The notes: generated by a model from the sequence alone, not told the origin. A stretch of DNA of 64,000 nucleotides from Geotoga petraea (GCF_900102615.1 NZ_FMYV01000004.1:1-64000), one strand, 5' to 3'. Shown: positions 46,103-56,230, counted from the stretch's first letter. A program made the numbers and translations.

Positions 46103-48071
46103 ATACTTTCAAATTGTGTTGGTTTTTTATTTTCTGCATCTCATCTCTATAATTAGCAGCATCTTCATACCTCAATTCTGAAGCAGCCTTGTACATTTCT
46201 TCCTCTAAGAAATAATAATAATCTTCTGGTTTCATTCCTTCACCAACGGCAAAAACATAATCTTCTTCATCCATCTCAGATTTAAATGGTGCAAAAACAT
46301 CGTCTGGTAATTTTTTTATTATTGTTTTTGGTGTTATGTTATTATCTTTGTTGAATTGCATTTGTATTTCTCTTCTTCTATTAGTTTCCTCGATAGATTT
46401 TTTCATAGCTTCTGTGACTCTATCAGCAAATAAAATTACTTTTCCATTTACATTTCTTGCAGCTCTACCAATTGTTTGGATCAATGTAGTTTCTGACCTT
46501 AAAAAGCCCTCTCTATCGGCATCCATTATGGCGATTAAAGATACCTCTGGTATGTCTAACCCTTCTCTAAGGAGGTTAATACCTACTACAACATCTATTT
46601 CACCATTTCTAAGTTTTTTAACAACTTCTGACCTTTCTATTGTATCCAATTCAGAGTGTAGGTATTGAGATTTTATACCCATCAAATTTAAATGATCAGA
46701 TAGCATCTCTGCATCTTTCTTTGTTAATACAACAGCAAGAGCCCTTTCCCCCCTTTTCACAACCGTATTAAGTTCAGAAACAAATTCATCTATTTGACCC
46801 TCAGTTTTTCTAACGACAACTTCGGGATCTATAAGACCTGTTGGTCTAATTATTTGTTCAACTACTTGATCAGATACCTCCATTTCAAAATTACCTGGGG
46901 TAGCCGATACAAAAATAGTTTGCTTTATTTTTTCAAGAAATTCATCAAATCTCAATGGCCTATTATCTAAAGCGGACGGAAGCCTAAACCCAAAATCAAC
47001 CAAATTCTTCTTTCTGGCATAATCTCCCTTGAACATACCGCCTATTTGTGGGACAGCTATATGCGATTCGTCTATAAATGTTATGAAATCATCTTCAAAA
47101 TAGTCCAAAAGAGACCAGGGGGAATCTCCAGGTTTTCTATCATCAAAATATCTGGAATAATTTTCTATACCTTTACAATACCCCATAGTTTCAAGAAATT
47201 CCATATCTTGTCTTGTTCTTTGTTCTATTCTTTGTGCTTCCAATAATTTACCCCGTGATTTGAAAAATTCTATCTGTCTCTGTAAATCTTCTTCAATATT
47301 AGACATGGCATTTTGTATTTTCTCTTCAGAAGTCACAAATTCTTTTGCTGGATAAATCGTTATTTTATCAAACTCTTCAATTGGCGTCCTGTTATACAAA
47401 TCAAATGATTCTATTGACTCTACTTCATCATCAAAAAACAAAACTCTTATACCAAAGTCTTCATATGGAGGGTATATTTCAAGCACTTCTCCCTTCCATC
47501 TAAACGTACCTCCTGAAAAATCGTCTTCTTTCCTGGTATAAAGCATTTTACCAAGTTTTTCAAGTATTTGTCTTCTTGGATACCTTTTCCCAGCTCTCAA
47601 ATACAAGTTTATTCTTTGAAAATCTCTTGGATTCCCAGAAGCGTAAATAGCAGAAACGGAAGAAACAACAATAACGTCTCTTCTGGTTAAAATAGATTTT
47701 AAGGTTGACAATCTCATTTTTACCAAAACATCGTTTATGTCCGCATTTTTTTCTATGTATATGTCTCTGGTTGGTACATACGCCTCGGGTTGATAATAAT
47801 CATAATAAGATATAAAAAATTCTACTCTATTATCGGGGAAAAATTCCTTAAATTCATAGTAAAGCTGTACAGCCAGAATTTTATTAGGCGACATGATAAG
47901 AGCTGGTCTGCCTGTTTTAGCTATGATATTAGCCATTGTATAAGTTTTACCAGAACCAGTAACACCCAACAAAGTTTGAAATCTATCGTTATTATCAATA
48001 CCTTTTACCAAGTCTTCTATAGCTTTAGGCTGATCACCTTGTGGCTCGTATTCAGATTTTAATTGATACAT
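46101..48071 (-). CDS. uvrB: UvrABC system protein B
   Basis: 656 aa. Walker [15 protein letters not shown] (about 37-50), the beta-hairpin region with [12 protein letters not shown], helicase motifs [28 protein letters not shown] and QTIGRAARN, and a C-terminal UVR coiled coil (about 620-650) that contacts UvrC. Damage verification in nucleotide excision repair. It follows the HAD gene by four bases, with GAGGTG in that gene's end as ribosome binding site. Confidence 0.96.
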   Translation of the reverse strand: MYQLKSEYEPQGDQPKAIEDLVKGIDNNDRFQTLLGVTGSGKTYTMANIIAKTGRPALIMSPNKILAVQLYYEFKEFFPDNRVEFFISYYDYYQPEAYVPTRDIYIEKNADINDVLVKMRLSTLKSILTRRDVIVVSSVSAIYASGNPRDFQRINLYLRAGKRYPRRQILEKLGKMLYTRKEDDFSGGTFRWKGEVLEIYPPYEDFGIRVLFFDDEVESIESFDLYNRTPIEEFDKITIYPAKEFVTSEEKIQNAMSNIEEDLQRQIEFFKSRGKLLEAQRIEQRTRQDMEFLETMGYCKGIENYSRYFDDRKPGDSPWSLLDYFEDDFITFIDESHIAVPQIGGMFKGDYARKKNLVDFGFRLPSALDNRPLRFDEFLEKIKQTIFVSATPGNFEMEVSDQVVEQIIRPTGLIDPEVVVRKTEGQIDEFVSELNTVVKRGERALAVVLTKKDAEMLSDHLNLMGIKSQYLHSELDTIERSEVVKKLRNGEIDVVVGINLLREGLDIPEVSLIAIMDADREGFLRSETTLIQTIGRAARNVNGKVILFADRVTEAMKKSIEETNRRREIQMQFNKDNNITPKTIIKKLPDDVFAPFKSEMDEEDYVFAVGEGMKPEDYYYFLEEEMYKAASELRYEDAANYRDEMQKIKNQHNLKV

Positions 48072-48075
48072 AAAA

Positions 48076-48735
48076 TCACCTCAAATGATCTTCTATTTGC
48101 TTTAAATTGGTTATCTTTTCAACATTTTCTAATTTGTATTTGTCACTTCTATCTATTAACAAAGCTTTCATCCCAAAATTTTTAGCCCCATAATAATCTG
48201 CTTCAACGTTATCTCCTATAAAGATAGCTTCATCTTTATTAACCTCTAAATTGTCCAAAGAGCTTTCAAAAATTTTTTTATGAGGTTTGTACACTTTTGA
48301 ATCTTCTGAAATGATCAAATCATCATAGTATATATCATTTTTTTGCAAAACTTTTTTAACAAAATAAATATCTGCATTGGTTATAATGCCTATTTTATAT
48401 TTTTGATCCCTTAATTTTTCAATTATATCTGCATCATCATATTTTTTCAATCTTCCAAAGGTTTCGTACATCAGATCAACATAATAATCTGAATTTTCTG
48501 TTAATCCATACAAAACTTTTAATTTGTTAAACAAAATCCTATAATAATATCTCTCTGGTTTAAACTCTTTTTCGTGGTGCCCATCGAACACCTTTTCATA
48601 TAAATTATACATTGTTCCTTCAATTTCATCAAAATCTATATTTGTTTCTATTGACAATTCATATGTTATTGGCTTAAAAAGATTATCTGCATCAACAAGA
48701 GTTCCAAACAAATCGAATATAACAGCTTTTATCAT
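48076..48735 (-). CDS. HAD superfamily hydrolase (subfamily IA, YjjG-like)
   Basis: 219 aa. Motif [10 protein letters not shown] (7-15), motif II GIITNAD (about 115-121), Lys in [10 protein letters not shown] (about 145-150) and motif [19 protein letters not shown] (about 171-187). A helical cap sits between motifs I and II. Substrate unknown; nucleotide house-cleaning is typical of this subgroup. First gene of the transcript with uvrB. Confidence 0.85.
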   Translation of the reverse strand: MIKAVIFDLFGTLVDADNLFKPITYELSIETNIDFDEIEGTMYNLYEKVFDGHHEKEFKPERYYYRILFNKLKVLYGLTENSDYYVDLMYETFGRLKKYDDADIIEKLRDQKYKIGIITNADIYFVKKVLQKNDIYYDDLIISEDSKVYKPHKKIFESSLDNLEVNKDEAIFIGDNVEADYYGAKNFGMKALLIDRSDKYKLENVEKITNLKQIEDHLR

Positions 48736-48777
48736 AATTTCAACTCCCAGTCAGTATAATTTTATATAACTATTATA

Positions 48778-48815
48778 ACAAAAACCGAGAATAGAAATAA
48801 ATCTATTCTCGGCCA
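48778..48815 (-). terminator. intrinsic terminator of the CsgG-like gene
   Basis: Stem CCGAGAATAGA/TCTATTCTCGG (48785-48795, 48802-48812); minus-strand tail TTTTTGTT. Confidence 0.85.
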
Positions 48816-48828
48816 TTTTTATAATTAA

Positions 48829-50052
48829 TTAAAACATAAATTCTGTGCCAATATTTATCTTCAAACCATTTTCAGGCGAAAGAGGAGTTACATTTGTTTC
48901 ATTTTTTATAGGAAAATCAAATATGTAAGTTGTTTCTGCAAAGAAACCAATATTCTTAGTCAATTTGTACTCCATCATTGCACCTGGTGAAAGATAAAAA
49001 GAATTGAATATTTGAGTTGGATAATTTGATTTGAATGATGTTTTCACTCCTAAATCAATATTTGGAGTAACACTCATATTGTTGGCATAAATCATATATC
49101 CCAATTCAATGCCTGTAAAAGTATCTAACTGGTCACTTGCAATATCAAAGTTAAAATCAAAAGCAAAGTAAAATCCTTCATAGTTATCCATACCAAATTT
49201 AAAACCTAAGCCACTTTCACTTGAGTTGAAATTTGTGTAGTAAATATTGACTCTGCCTCTAAACGGGTTCATATATGGATTTTCTAAAACATAGCTAGCG
49301 TTAGAAACTCTGAACCTTGTTGGATATTCAGCAATTCTCAAAATAGCTGTTTCTTCTCTAACCTCTTTTACATACAACTTACCATCTAAAATAGTCCTTC
49401 TTTCATTGCCCATATTAACACTACTTGCAAATTGAAAAACCATACCTTCATAAATTCCTGCGTTTCTTCCTCGATCAATCTTCACAAAATCATCTATTAT
49501 ATCAGATATAATATTGGCCTTTATTTTAAACAATGCGTTCAATTTTGTAACTATATTAGAAGAAACACTTGAAATCGCGTAATCTCTTGCTTCTCTGTTA
49601 GCAGAAAAACTTGATTTAAATCCATCTATATAAGAAGTTCCTCTTCCCATAAATCTTTGATTTTCTTCTACTTCTGCAGTATTTATGTCTATGAGTTTAT
49701 AATTTACCCATATATTATACTCCCAATAATACTGTTCTATATCCTTATTATATTTTTTCTCTTCAAAAGTATCATAAATTTCAACGAATATTAAGGCATC
49801 TGCATCTATACCTTTTAGAGCTTTTGTGTTGTTGCCTCTTATTTTTTCAATTACATCCCTATATAAAAAGTCGTTAGAAGTAACAACTCTGTATTTACCT
49901 TGAGAATTCAATCTTGAGGCAATACTTTCTCTCAAAACTGTAGCATCATTTGCGTTACCTGTTGTATAAACGACAAGTGTTTTCCTTATATCTTCTGAAA
50001 ATCCAAATAAAGATAATAACAAAATCAATAATATAATAAAATATTTTCTCAT
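48829..50052 (-). CDS. exported CsgG-like protein with C-terminal barrel-like domain
   Basis: 407 aa, signal peptide 1-19. Residues about 23-190 resemble the CsgG/lipoprotein assembly fold (LVVYTTGNANDATVLRESIA, ADALIFVEIYDTF, VNYKLIDINTAEV). Residues about 195-255 contain a repeat like the FlgT C-terminal module (VKIDRGRNAGIYEGMVFQF). The last about 140 residues look like outer-membrane strands ending in aromatic Phe (IGTEFMF). Such a three-part layout would be a secretion- or envelope-assembly factor; this is inference. No lipobox cysteine is seen. Tandem promoters upstream. Confidence 0.5.
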   Translation of the reverse strand: MRKYFIILLILLLSLFGFSEDIRKTLVVYTTGNANDATVLRESIASRLNSQGKYRVVTSNDFLYRDVIEKIRGNNTKALKGIDADALIFVEIYDTFEEKKYNKDIEQYYWEYNIWVNYKLIDINTAEVEENQRFMGRGTSYIDGFKSSFSANREARDYAISSVSSNIVTKLNALFKIKANIISDIIDDFVKIDRGRNAGIYEGMVFQFASSVNMGNERRTILDGKLYVKEVREETAILRIAEYPTRFRVSNASYVLENPYMNPFRGRVNIYYTNFNSSESGLGFKFGMDNYEGFYFAFDFNFDIASDQLDTFTGIELGYMIYANNMSVTPNIDLGVKTSFKSNYPTQIFNSFYLSPGAMMEYKLTKNIGFFAETTYIFDFPIKNETNVTPLSPENGLKINIGTEFMF

Positions 50053-50079
50053 TTTAGTACACCTCCTCTTATCAATTCA

Positions 50080-50136
50080 ATTATATAACCATTTAAAAAA
50101 TGATTCAATTATAAAACGATTAAACGACAATCACAA
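50080..50136 (-). promoter_or_regulatory. tandem promoters of the CsgG-like gene
   Basis: P1: TTGTGA (50136-50131), 17 nt, TATAAT (50113-50108). P2: TTGAAT (50108-50103), 17 nt, TATAAT (50085-50080). Both on the minus strand, the first -10 abutting the second -35. Confidence 0.6.
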
Positions 50137-50159
50137 GAATAACTTGTCAACATAGATAA

Positions 50160-51320
50160 TCAAAAAATTGTATAAACAAAATGAGAAAACATTGCTGCTA
50201 ACAAACCAGCTATTGTATGAGATAAAATAGCTTTACTGGCTAATTTTCTCGATGCAAGTGCATCCATCATAGCAACATGAGTAGATAAGTATCCACTCCA
50301 AGTCAACCCAATTGAGGTAAAAACAGCAACTTCGTTACCTGTTAAAATTCCTTCCTTAATAAAAGATGGTATCAACGCTAAAGCTGCACCAGTTGACCCC
50401 AAGGAAGTCAAAGGAAAAGCAATTAATTTAGGAGATTCAAACCCAAAAAGAAATTCCAATACTGGAGATATTTTACTAGCTAACCAAGGTAAAAAAGGTA
50501 CGCCTTCATAGGCTAGCCCCTGATAACCAGTAGCAATATCTTTTGGCCCATAAGTTATTATCATTACAAAAGTAGAAATGATAAGAACTCCAGGAATAAT
50601 ATCTAAGCCAAGTTGAACTCCGCCTTTTCCACCTTCTAAAAGAGCGTCTAAAACTCTTGATCCCGCAGTACCCTCGCGAACTTTTCTCCAGGTTACAGTT
50701 TCTTCGCTTTCATTTTCTACATCCCCATACTCTCTTTTGGTAAAAATAGAAAACATTCTAACACTTATAATACTACCGACTACAGCACCAAGCAACCCAA
50801 TAAAAACTGGTTTCACAAGATTTTCTCCCATTTCACCTGACTGGGCAATCATATATGTGGATACTATAAGCCCCATACCAAATGAAGTCCCCAAATTACA
50901 CAGTAATGGAATTTGCCATTTTTTAAAAAACTTTATAAACTCCCTATCTTTTGTAAGAGTTAAAATAGCTGGATTATCTGATAAAAAAGTAGTTAAAATT
51001 CCAATAGAAGCAGCCCCTGGTAGATGATATAAAGGTTTCATTAAATATTTCAGCAATCTATTTATAAGATTAACAACACCAAACTCAGACAGAAGTGCCC
51101 CTAAAGCACCTGTTAACACAGCAACAGCCATTATAAAAAACACTGTATTAAGCAATAGGTCATGTGCTGTTGCCATAAGGGTTTTAAAAAGATTTGCCGG
51201 TCCCATATATAAAGAAAGAGGGACAAAAACGCCTGCTAAAATTATTAGAAAAACAAAAGGTTCTGATTCAAGTTTTATATTTCTTCTTTTTACCTTTCTT
51301 GCTGGAATCTTTGTTTCCAT
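50160..51320 (-). CDS. polytopic membrane protein with nucleoside-recognition (Gate) type domains
   Basis: 386 aa with about eight to ten membrane helices. Two related segments (about 55-145, GALGALLSEFGVVNLINRLL, and 230-330, GGKGGVQLGLDIIPGVLII) resemble the Gate/nucleoside-recognition repeats found in SpmA/B, FeoB and CNT proteins; closest in my reading to the CD0519/CD1768-type family. Transported substrate unknown. Monocistronic; an AAGGTG site precedes the ATG. Confidence 0.65.
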   Translation of the reverse strand: METKIPARKVKRRNIKLESEPFVFLIILAGVFVPLSLYMGPANLFKTLMATAHDLLLNTVFFIMAVAVLTGALGALLSEFGVVNLINRLLKYLMKPLYHLPGAASIGILTTFLSDNPAILTLTKDREFIKFFKKWQIPLLCNLGTSFGMGLIVSTYMIAQSGEMGENLVKPVFIGLLGAVVGSIISVRMFSIFTKREYGDVENESEETVTWRKVREGTAGSRVLDALLEGGKGGVQLGLDIIPGVLIISTFVMIITYGPKDIATGYQGLAYEGVPFLPWLASKISPVLEFLFGFESPKLIAFPLTSLGSTGAALALIPSFIKEGILTGNEVAVFTSIGLTWSGYLSTHVAMMDALASRKLASKAILSHTIAGLLAAMFSHFVYTIF

Positions 51321-51465
51321 ATTTTCACCTTCACTATGAAAATTTTTTCAGTCAAAACAAAAATACTAGATTTTATACAAAATTCAAAACGCTAAAATCC
51401 CTTATTTTTAAGGATAATAGATAATTACCTCAAAAATTCTTAACTTATATTGTTTTTTTACATAC

Positions 51466-51497
51466 ATAAAAAAAGATAGGACTTATCCTATCTTATA
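51466..51497 (-). terminator. intrinsic terminator of the ECF ATPase operon
   Basis: Stem AAGATAGGA/TCCTATCTT (51473-51494) overlapping the stop codon, then seven T residues on the minus strand. The region 51321-51465 shows nothing else beyond the membrane protein's leader. Confidence 0.85.
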
Positions 51498-52299
51498 TTG
51501 AAGCTATCTTATTTGCAAGGTCTATCTCATTTTTCAACAATGCTTTTCTGTACAATTCCAACTTTTTATCCAAAATAATTCCCGCATTTTCTAATTCTTC
51601 GATGTTTAATGATATAAAATCATCAAACTCACCTTTAAAAGCAATGTCTCCTCCTTTTAGCATTAACACTTTCGGCTTTAATTCAACAAATTCATTAATC
51701 CAGTGAGTAGCCAAAATCAAAGTTTTACCTCTATTTTTTAACTCTTTAACCATTTTAAAAACAGATTTTCTTGTTTTATAATCAAGGCCAACTGTTGGCT
51801 CATCAAAGATTATAAAATCAGGATCGTAAGAAAGGACTGATATTATGGCCACTTTTCTCATCTCTCCGCCAGAAAGATTAAAAGGACTTCTTTCCAAATA
51901 GTTGTGTGGTAAAGACAGTATATCCATATACTCTTTCGTTTTTTCTAAATTATATTCAACGTTAAAATTCTTAGGAGCATATTCAAACTCCTCGTTAACC
52001 GTAGGTAAGAAAAATTGTGTCTCAGGATATTGAAAAATGATACCTATCTTTTTTCTGATTTCTCTAATATCTTTCTTTTTGTCTTTAATAGACACATCGT
52101 CTATGTAAATATCTCCCTCTTCTGGAAATATCAAACCATTAAAAGTATTTATAAGTGTACTTTTCCCAGAACCTGTATGACCAATGAATAACCATAACTC
52201 TCCATTTTGGATTTCTAATTCAATATTTTTCAAAGCTTGTTTTTGAAAAGGAGTGTTTTTTGCATAAGTAAATGAAACATTATCTACTTTAATCCCCAA
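51493..52299 (-). CDS. ecfA2: ECF-type ABC transporter ATPase (EcfA2-like)
   Basis: 268 aa. Walker A GHTGSGKSTLIN (about 39-50), Q-loop IIFQYPETQFF (a Q-x-P-E-x-Q pattern typical of EcfA), signature LSGGEMRKVA, Walker B FIIFDEPTVGLD and H-loop ATHW. It energises uptake of vitamins or metals with EcfT and an S component encoded elsewhere; no EcfT is in the window. TTG start overlapping the previous gene by 11 bases. Confidence 0.87.
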   Translation of the reverse strand: MGIKVDNVSFTYAKNTPFQKQALKNIELEIQNGELWLFIGHTGSGKSTLINTFNGLIFPEEGDIYIDDVSIKDKKKDIREIRKKIGIIFQYPETQFFLPTVNEEFEYAPKNFNVEYNLEKTKEYMDILSLPHNYLERSPFNLSGGEMRKVAIISVLSYDPDFIIFDEPTVGLDYKTRKSVFKMVKELKNRGKTLILATHWINEFVELKPKVLMLKGGDIAFKGEFDDFISLNIEELENAGIILDKKLELYRKALLKNEIDLANKIASI

Positions 52300-53041
52300 G
52301 GTACTTCACCAACTCATCGTAGTTTTTATTTATCTTTTTCTTTATTTCAAATTCTATGGGATATTCTATATTAAAATCATGATTTTTGTAAAATTCATCT
52401 CTTTTTCCATCGAAGTGAACTTTACCGTCTTTTAAAGCAACTATTCTTGAAACTTCTTCTAAATCAGCAGAATGATGAGAAGCAATAATAATAGTTTTAC
52501 CAAGGTTCACCAATCTTTTTATAACCTTGTAAACTTCTCTTCTTCCCACAGGGTCCAACATAGTAGTTGGCTCATCCATGAGAATAACTTCTGGATCCAT
52601 TGCAACTATTGAAGCAATTGCAAGTCTCTGTTTTTGACCACCAGAAAGAGAATTAGGATCAGACTTTTCAAGGCCTTTAAGCCCTACAACTTCCAAAGCC
52701 CATTTTATCCTTCTAAGCATTTCTTCTCTTTCAGTGCCAATATTCTCAAGTCCAAAAGCAACGTCTTCTTCGACTGTAACTCCAACTATTTGATTCTCTG
52801 GATTTTGGAAAATATAACCAACTTTAATTTTAGTGTCTTCATTTAAACTTTCTTCTTTGAATACAACTTCACCATCATATTCGGTAAAAATACCGCTCAT
52901 GATTTTCATCAAAGTTGACTTACCACTCCCGTTGTCTCCAACAAGACCTGTAAATTCACCTTTTTCAAATTCTATATTAATATCCTTGAGAATTTTGTTT
53001 TCTCCATATGAAAAGCCCATATTTTTACATCCAAAAAACAT
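52289..53041 (-). CDS. ecfA1: ECF-type ABC transporter ATPase (EcfA1-like)
   Basis: 250 aa. Walker A VGDNGSGKSTLMK (about 35-47), FQNPENQIVG Q-loop characteristic of EcfA1, LSGGQKQRLAIA signature, VILMDEPTTMLDP Walker B and SHHSADLEE. Forms the heterodimeric motor with the downstream ATPase. It starts two bases after the methyltransferase stop. Confidence 0.88.
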   Translation of the reverse strand: MFFGCKNMGFSYGENKILKDINIEFEKGEFTGLVGDNGSGKSTLMKIMSGIFTEYDGEVVFKEESLNEDTKIKVGYIFQNPENQIVGVTVEEDVAFGLENIGTEREEMLRRIKWALEVVGLKGLEKSDPNSLSGGQKQRLAIASIVAMDPEVILMDEPTTMLDPVGRREVYKVIKRLVNLGKTIIIASHHSADLEEVSRIVALKDGKVHFDGKRDEFYKNHDFNIEYPIEFEIKKKINKNYDELVKYLGD

Positions 53042-53042
53042 A

Positions 53043-53801
53043 TTAATCTTCCTTTACTGATTTATATAGCCTTACTCCACCATCTTTTGCAATAACTTTT
53101 GAGTTACCAAATATTTCTTTCATATATTCCATAATTCTTTTTCCACCTTTATTGTGAAAGGCCACTAATTGTAAAGTTCCATTTTCGTTTAAATGGTCTT
53201 TAGATTGTTCTACCAATTTCATCCATACTTCTTTCCCTGCAACAATAGGAGGGTTGGAAACAATCATATCGAATTTTTCTTCTTCCCATGGTTCAAACAA
53301 ATAGCCGTGTCTAATTTCTATATCTGCATTATTATCTTTTGCATTCTTCCCGGCATAATCAACAGCTCTTTTATTAATATCACTCATAAATACTTCGGTA
53401 GTGGGGAACTCTTTTTTTATGGTTATTCCTATTACTCCATAGCCACAACCTATATCCAAAATCCTTCTACCGTCCATTTCCATATTCTCAATAAGAGCTA
53501 TAGTTGCTCTATCAACTCTCTTTTTACCATAAACACCTGAAGGAGCTTCAAAAGTATATTCATGATCATTTTTTAATTTTAAGTTCAATATTTTTGTTGT
53601 CAGTTCTGATGTTGGATTTTTTGTATAATAGTGTTCAAATTTATCTGGTTTTTGTGTTTTCTTTTTTTCTTTGTTTTTTTTCAAAGCTTTTTTATCCACT
53701 AAATCTAAAACTTCGTCAACATCTAAATGTGCTAAGTCTTCAGGTCCTAAAATTTGAACATCTTCTCTCTTTTGTTTTTTATCTTTTCTGTTTTTACTCA
53801 A
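53043..53801 (-). CDS. class I SAM methyltransferase, RsmC/RlmG-like
   Basis: 252 aa. Residues 1-55 are a charged, Lys-rich extension without a domain I know. The core begins at about 58 (HYYTKNPTSE, EAPSGVYGKKRVDRAT) with SAM motif ILDIGCGYGVIGI (about 114-126) and the catalytic VSNPPIVAG (about 183-191), the NPP[FYI] signature of N2-guanine rRNA methyltransferases such as RsmC. TTG start with AAGGAGG upstream. Cotranscription with transporter ATPases may be fortuitous. Confidence 0.82.
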   Translation of the reverse strand: MSKNRKDKKQKREDVQILGPEDLAHLDVDEVLDLVDKKALKKNKEKKKTQKPDKFEHYYTKNPTSELTTKILNLKLKNDHEYTFEAPSGVYGKKRVDRATIALIENMEMDGRRILDIGCGYGVIGITIKKEFPTTEVFMSDINKRAVDYAGKNAKDNNADIEIRHGYLFEPWEEEKFDMIVSNPPIVAGKEVWMKLVEQSKDHLNENGTLQLVAFHNKGGKRIMEYMKEIFGNSKVIAKDGGVRLYKSVKED

Positions 53802-53820
53802 AGATATTCCTCCTTATTTC

Positions 53821-54471
53821 TTAAAAACCTATATAAGTCAATTCTAAAGTAAAAGTATAATCTTGATCAAATTTATAAAAAATAAATCCTCCTGGTATAA
53901 CAGAATAGTTTCCAAGAAAGTTTATATAAAATCTTACATCCCATTCCTCTGTATTAAAAAATTCATAGCCAACATACCCATTAAAAGCTTGCAATTGAGC
54001 TAAGTCTTCAGGAAAAACTTGAAAATAGTAATTTAAGCCATCGGTGTTAACTACATTCATCATTCTATAAGATAAATTTGCCCCAAATATCAGGTTAGAA
54101 AGTTTCCCGTTGAAAAAAACGTTAGTTCCTAAATAGCCTGCATAATCAGTGGTAGTAGCTGTTTCAGTGAAGGAGTTAAAAAGTCCTATTCCAAAATCGA
54201 AATTATCATAGATCAAATCGAGTCCAACATTTATATCATTGTTTTGTACTGGATTTTCCATAGCAAAATTAAAGCTTACAAAAGGTTGAATGTTTTCAAA
54301 AAAAGTTTGTCTGTAAGAAAAAGAAAAGTCTTTGTTTGATATCTTTAAATAATTGTTCGAATCTTTGTATCCTGCACCTATACTCTGCGGAATATCCAAT
54401 ACAGCGAATACTTCGGCAAAAACTCCTATAGACATAATAATAACAGTTAGAATCATTACCAATTTTTTCAA
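53821..54471 (-). CDS. small putative outer-envelope barrel protein
   Basis: 216 aa from a TTG at 54471 with GGAGGGG upstream; this gives a proper signal peptide (KKLVMILTVIIMSIGVFAEV), whereas the ORF extends 11 codons further without a start signal. The mature part has alternating strands with Tyr/Phe/Asn richness and ends FTLELTYIGF, aromatic last residue, so an 8-10 strand outer-membrane barrel is likely. Function unknown. Confidence 0.6.
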   Translation of the reverse strand: MKKLVMILTVIIMSIGVFAEVFAVLDIPQSIGAGYKDSNNYLKISNKDFSFSYRQTFFENIQPFVSFNFAMENPVQNNDINVGLDLIYDNFDFGIGLFNSFTETATTTDYAGYLGTNVFFNGKLSNLIFGANLSYRMMNVVNTDGLNYYFQVFPEDLAQLQAFNGYVGYEFFNTEEWDVRFYINFLGNYSVIPGGFIFYKFDQDYTFTLELTYIGF

Positions 54472-54523
54472 TTTCACCCCTCCTATAAATCTATTCAATG
54501 ACATTATATCAAAAAAATATAAA

Positions 54524-54630
54524 AAGGTGGCTGAGCACCCCGCGGCACACGAAAAACAACGCTTATGGCTGCTCCCTTCCGGGCCTGACCAGATTCACGA
54601 GTTTTCGTTGCGCGGGACCCAGCCACTTGT
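54524..54630 (-). ncRNA. ffs: signal recognition particle RNA, small bacterial (4.5S) type
   Basis: The minus strand carries the conserved apical domain CTGGTCAGGCCCGGAAGGGA (about 54587-54568) followed by GCAGCC, i.e. the Ffh-binding asymmetric and symmetric loops capped by GGAA. The ends pair as GTGGCTG/CAGCCAC, giving a single long hairpin of about 105 nt without an Alu domain. The 3' end runs into TTTTTATATTTTTTT, an RNA polymerase stop. Confidence 0.95.
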
Positions 54631-54644
54631 AAGTCCCGAATAGT

Positions 54645-54673
54645 ATTATACCATAGATAATCAAAAAATCAAT
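54645..54673 (-). promoter_or_regulatory. promoter of the SRP RNA gene
   Basis: Minus strand TTGATT (about 54672-54667), 16-nt spacer, TATAAT (54650-54645), a short distance before the RNA; it overlaps the 3' end of purH. Confidence 0.6.
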
Positions 54674-56135
54674 ACTTATGATATCTATTGGGAGTAACAA
54701 GAACATTAATTTCCCTTTCCTTTAATATTTCAAGATATTGTTCATCTTTAGGTAAAGCCGGAGGAACAATAACACTTTTAATTTCCCATTCTGATATTTT
54801 ATTCAAAATAAATTCACTGTTAATTGGAGAATCAAAAACAAGCGTCCCACCTTTTAATTCACCGTCGTATTCATCTGAAATAATTTTTAAAATATTTAAG
54901 GCTATTTTTCTGTTTAAAGCGTTTTGAACACCTGAAAATATCCTATTTTTATTAACATAAACTACAGTATCTGATTTGTGTTGCTTGGCTATTTCAAAAG
55001 CTATCTTTTCGTTGTACTCCGCATCGATATTCAAGTCTCGATATTCTTGTTTAATCACAAGGTCTTCATCTATTAAATATTCATAATCTTTTTTTATGAT
55101 CTTTTTATCCATCTTGAAAACCATTGATTTATAACTCAACAGCTTTTCTTTATCCAGCTCTTGAGTTGTCAAAATACAGTCAATTTTAAACTCTTTAAGC
55201 TTTTTGATGAGTTCAACATTGTTTGTGAATATAACTCCACCTCTCATCTTACTTGCTTGATTAAAAAAGTTTTCAAAATCTTGTTCAGACGGGTCGTTAT
55301 AACCAAAAACAAAAACTCCTTTTTTTGCAAAACCCAAAAAGTCTTTCTCAGTTTTTGATACAACGTTGAAAAGTAATTTAATATCTTTTAAAATTCTCAG
55401 TGTAGGGCTCTTGTGTTTTGTTAAATTCTCGAGATAATCAAACATACTTTCCTTTTCGGCAATTTTAAGTAACGTTGCATCTTGCAAGGGGTTCGAACCA
55501 TATCTCAACATCCCTACAATTTCATAAAACTCATGTTCATACTTCTCTGAAGCAAAAAGTTCTGAAAAAATCTTATGTATTGTTGAATCATATCTGGATG
55601 TTGAATAAAAAGATTTCAGTGCGAGTTTTCTTCTGTTGTGCAAAGGAACATCTCCACAGTCTTCGATGCTGTCTATAACGCTTTTATAATCAGCAGGGTC
55701 AACAATGGGCACAACATCCCTATAATTTTTGGCAGCAGCTCTCAAAAGAGCAAACCCACCAATATCTATATATTCTAAGAGTTGTTCTTCTTTAGTAGTT
55801 TTTTCGGCTACCTTGTCAAAAGGATAAAGATTTACAACAACAAGGTCTATCCTTGAAATATTCAAATTCTTTAAATCAGCATCATGATCTTTATTTCCAA
55901 CCTTTGCCAAAACACCACCAAAAAGTTTTGGATGAATACTTTTCACCCTTCCATTTAAAATCTCTGGTGTATCTGTATAATCTTGGATTTTGGTAACTTT
56001 GATTCCTTTGCTTTCAAGAAACTCAGCAGTTCCATCAGTTGAAATAATTTCAACGTGATTTTCATACAAAAATCTTGCAAATTCTTCAAGACCTTCTTTA
56101 TTATAAGTAGAAATTATTGCTTTTTTGATATTCAT
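54669..56135 (-). CDS. purH: PurH: IMP cyclohydrolase with a divergent AICAR transformylase domain
   Basis: 488 aa from the ATG at 56135 (GGGAGGCAGG upstream). The N-terminal cyclohydrolase half (1-190) is well kept: STDGTAEFLESKGI, GRVKSIHPKLFGG, LVVVNLYPF, IDIGGFALLRAAAKNY. The C-terminal half aligns by RYGSNPLQDA but lacks the transformylase hallmarks: no VKHxxPCG, no SFGG/AFGG, no GxGQxSR (FSGVQNALNR instead), no SDAFFPF, and the end reads TPNRYHKY rather than RHFRH. The last purine step is thus probably intact, while AICAR formylation by this protein is doubtful and may depend on another enzyme. Confidence 0.85.
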   Translation of the reverse strand: MNIKKAIISTYNKEGLEEFARFLYENHVEIISTDGTAEFLESKGIKVTKIQDYTDTPEILNGRVKSIHPKLFGGVLAKVGNKDHDADLKNLNISRIDLVVVNLYPFDKVAEKTTKEEQLLEYIDIGGFALLRAAAKNYRDVVPIVDPADYKSVIDSIEDCGDVPLHNRRKLALKSFYSTSRYDSTIHKIFSELFASEKYEHEFYEIVGMLRYGSNPLQDATLLKIAEKESMFDYLENLTKHKSPTLRILKDIKLLFNVVSKTEKDFLGFAKKGVFVFGYNDPSEQDFENFFNQASKMRGGVIFTNNVELIKKLKEFKIDCILTTQELDKEKLLSYKSMVFKMDKKIIKKDYEYLIDEDLVIKQEYRDLNIDAEYNEKIAFEIAKQHKSDTVVYVNKNRIFSGVQNALNRKIALNILKIISDEYDGELKGGTLVFDSPINSEFILNKISEWEIKSVIVPPALPKDEQYLEILKEREINVLVTPNRYHKY

Positions 56136-56230
56136 ATTCCTGCCTCCCATTTATTCTGTTTACTATATTCTATCATTTGATTTATTAATTTTTTTTACAA
56201 TCACTAAAAATTTAGGAAGCAATTTCTTAA

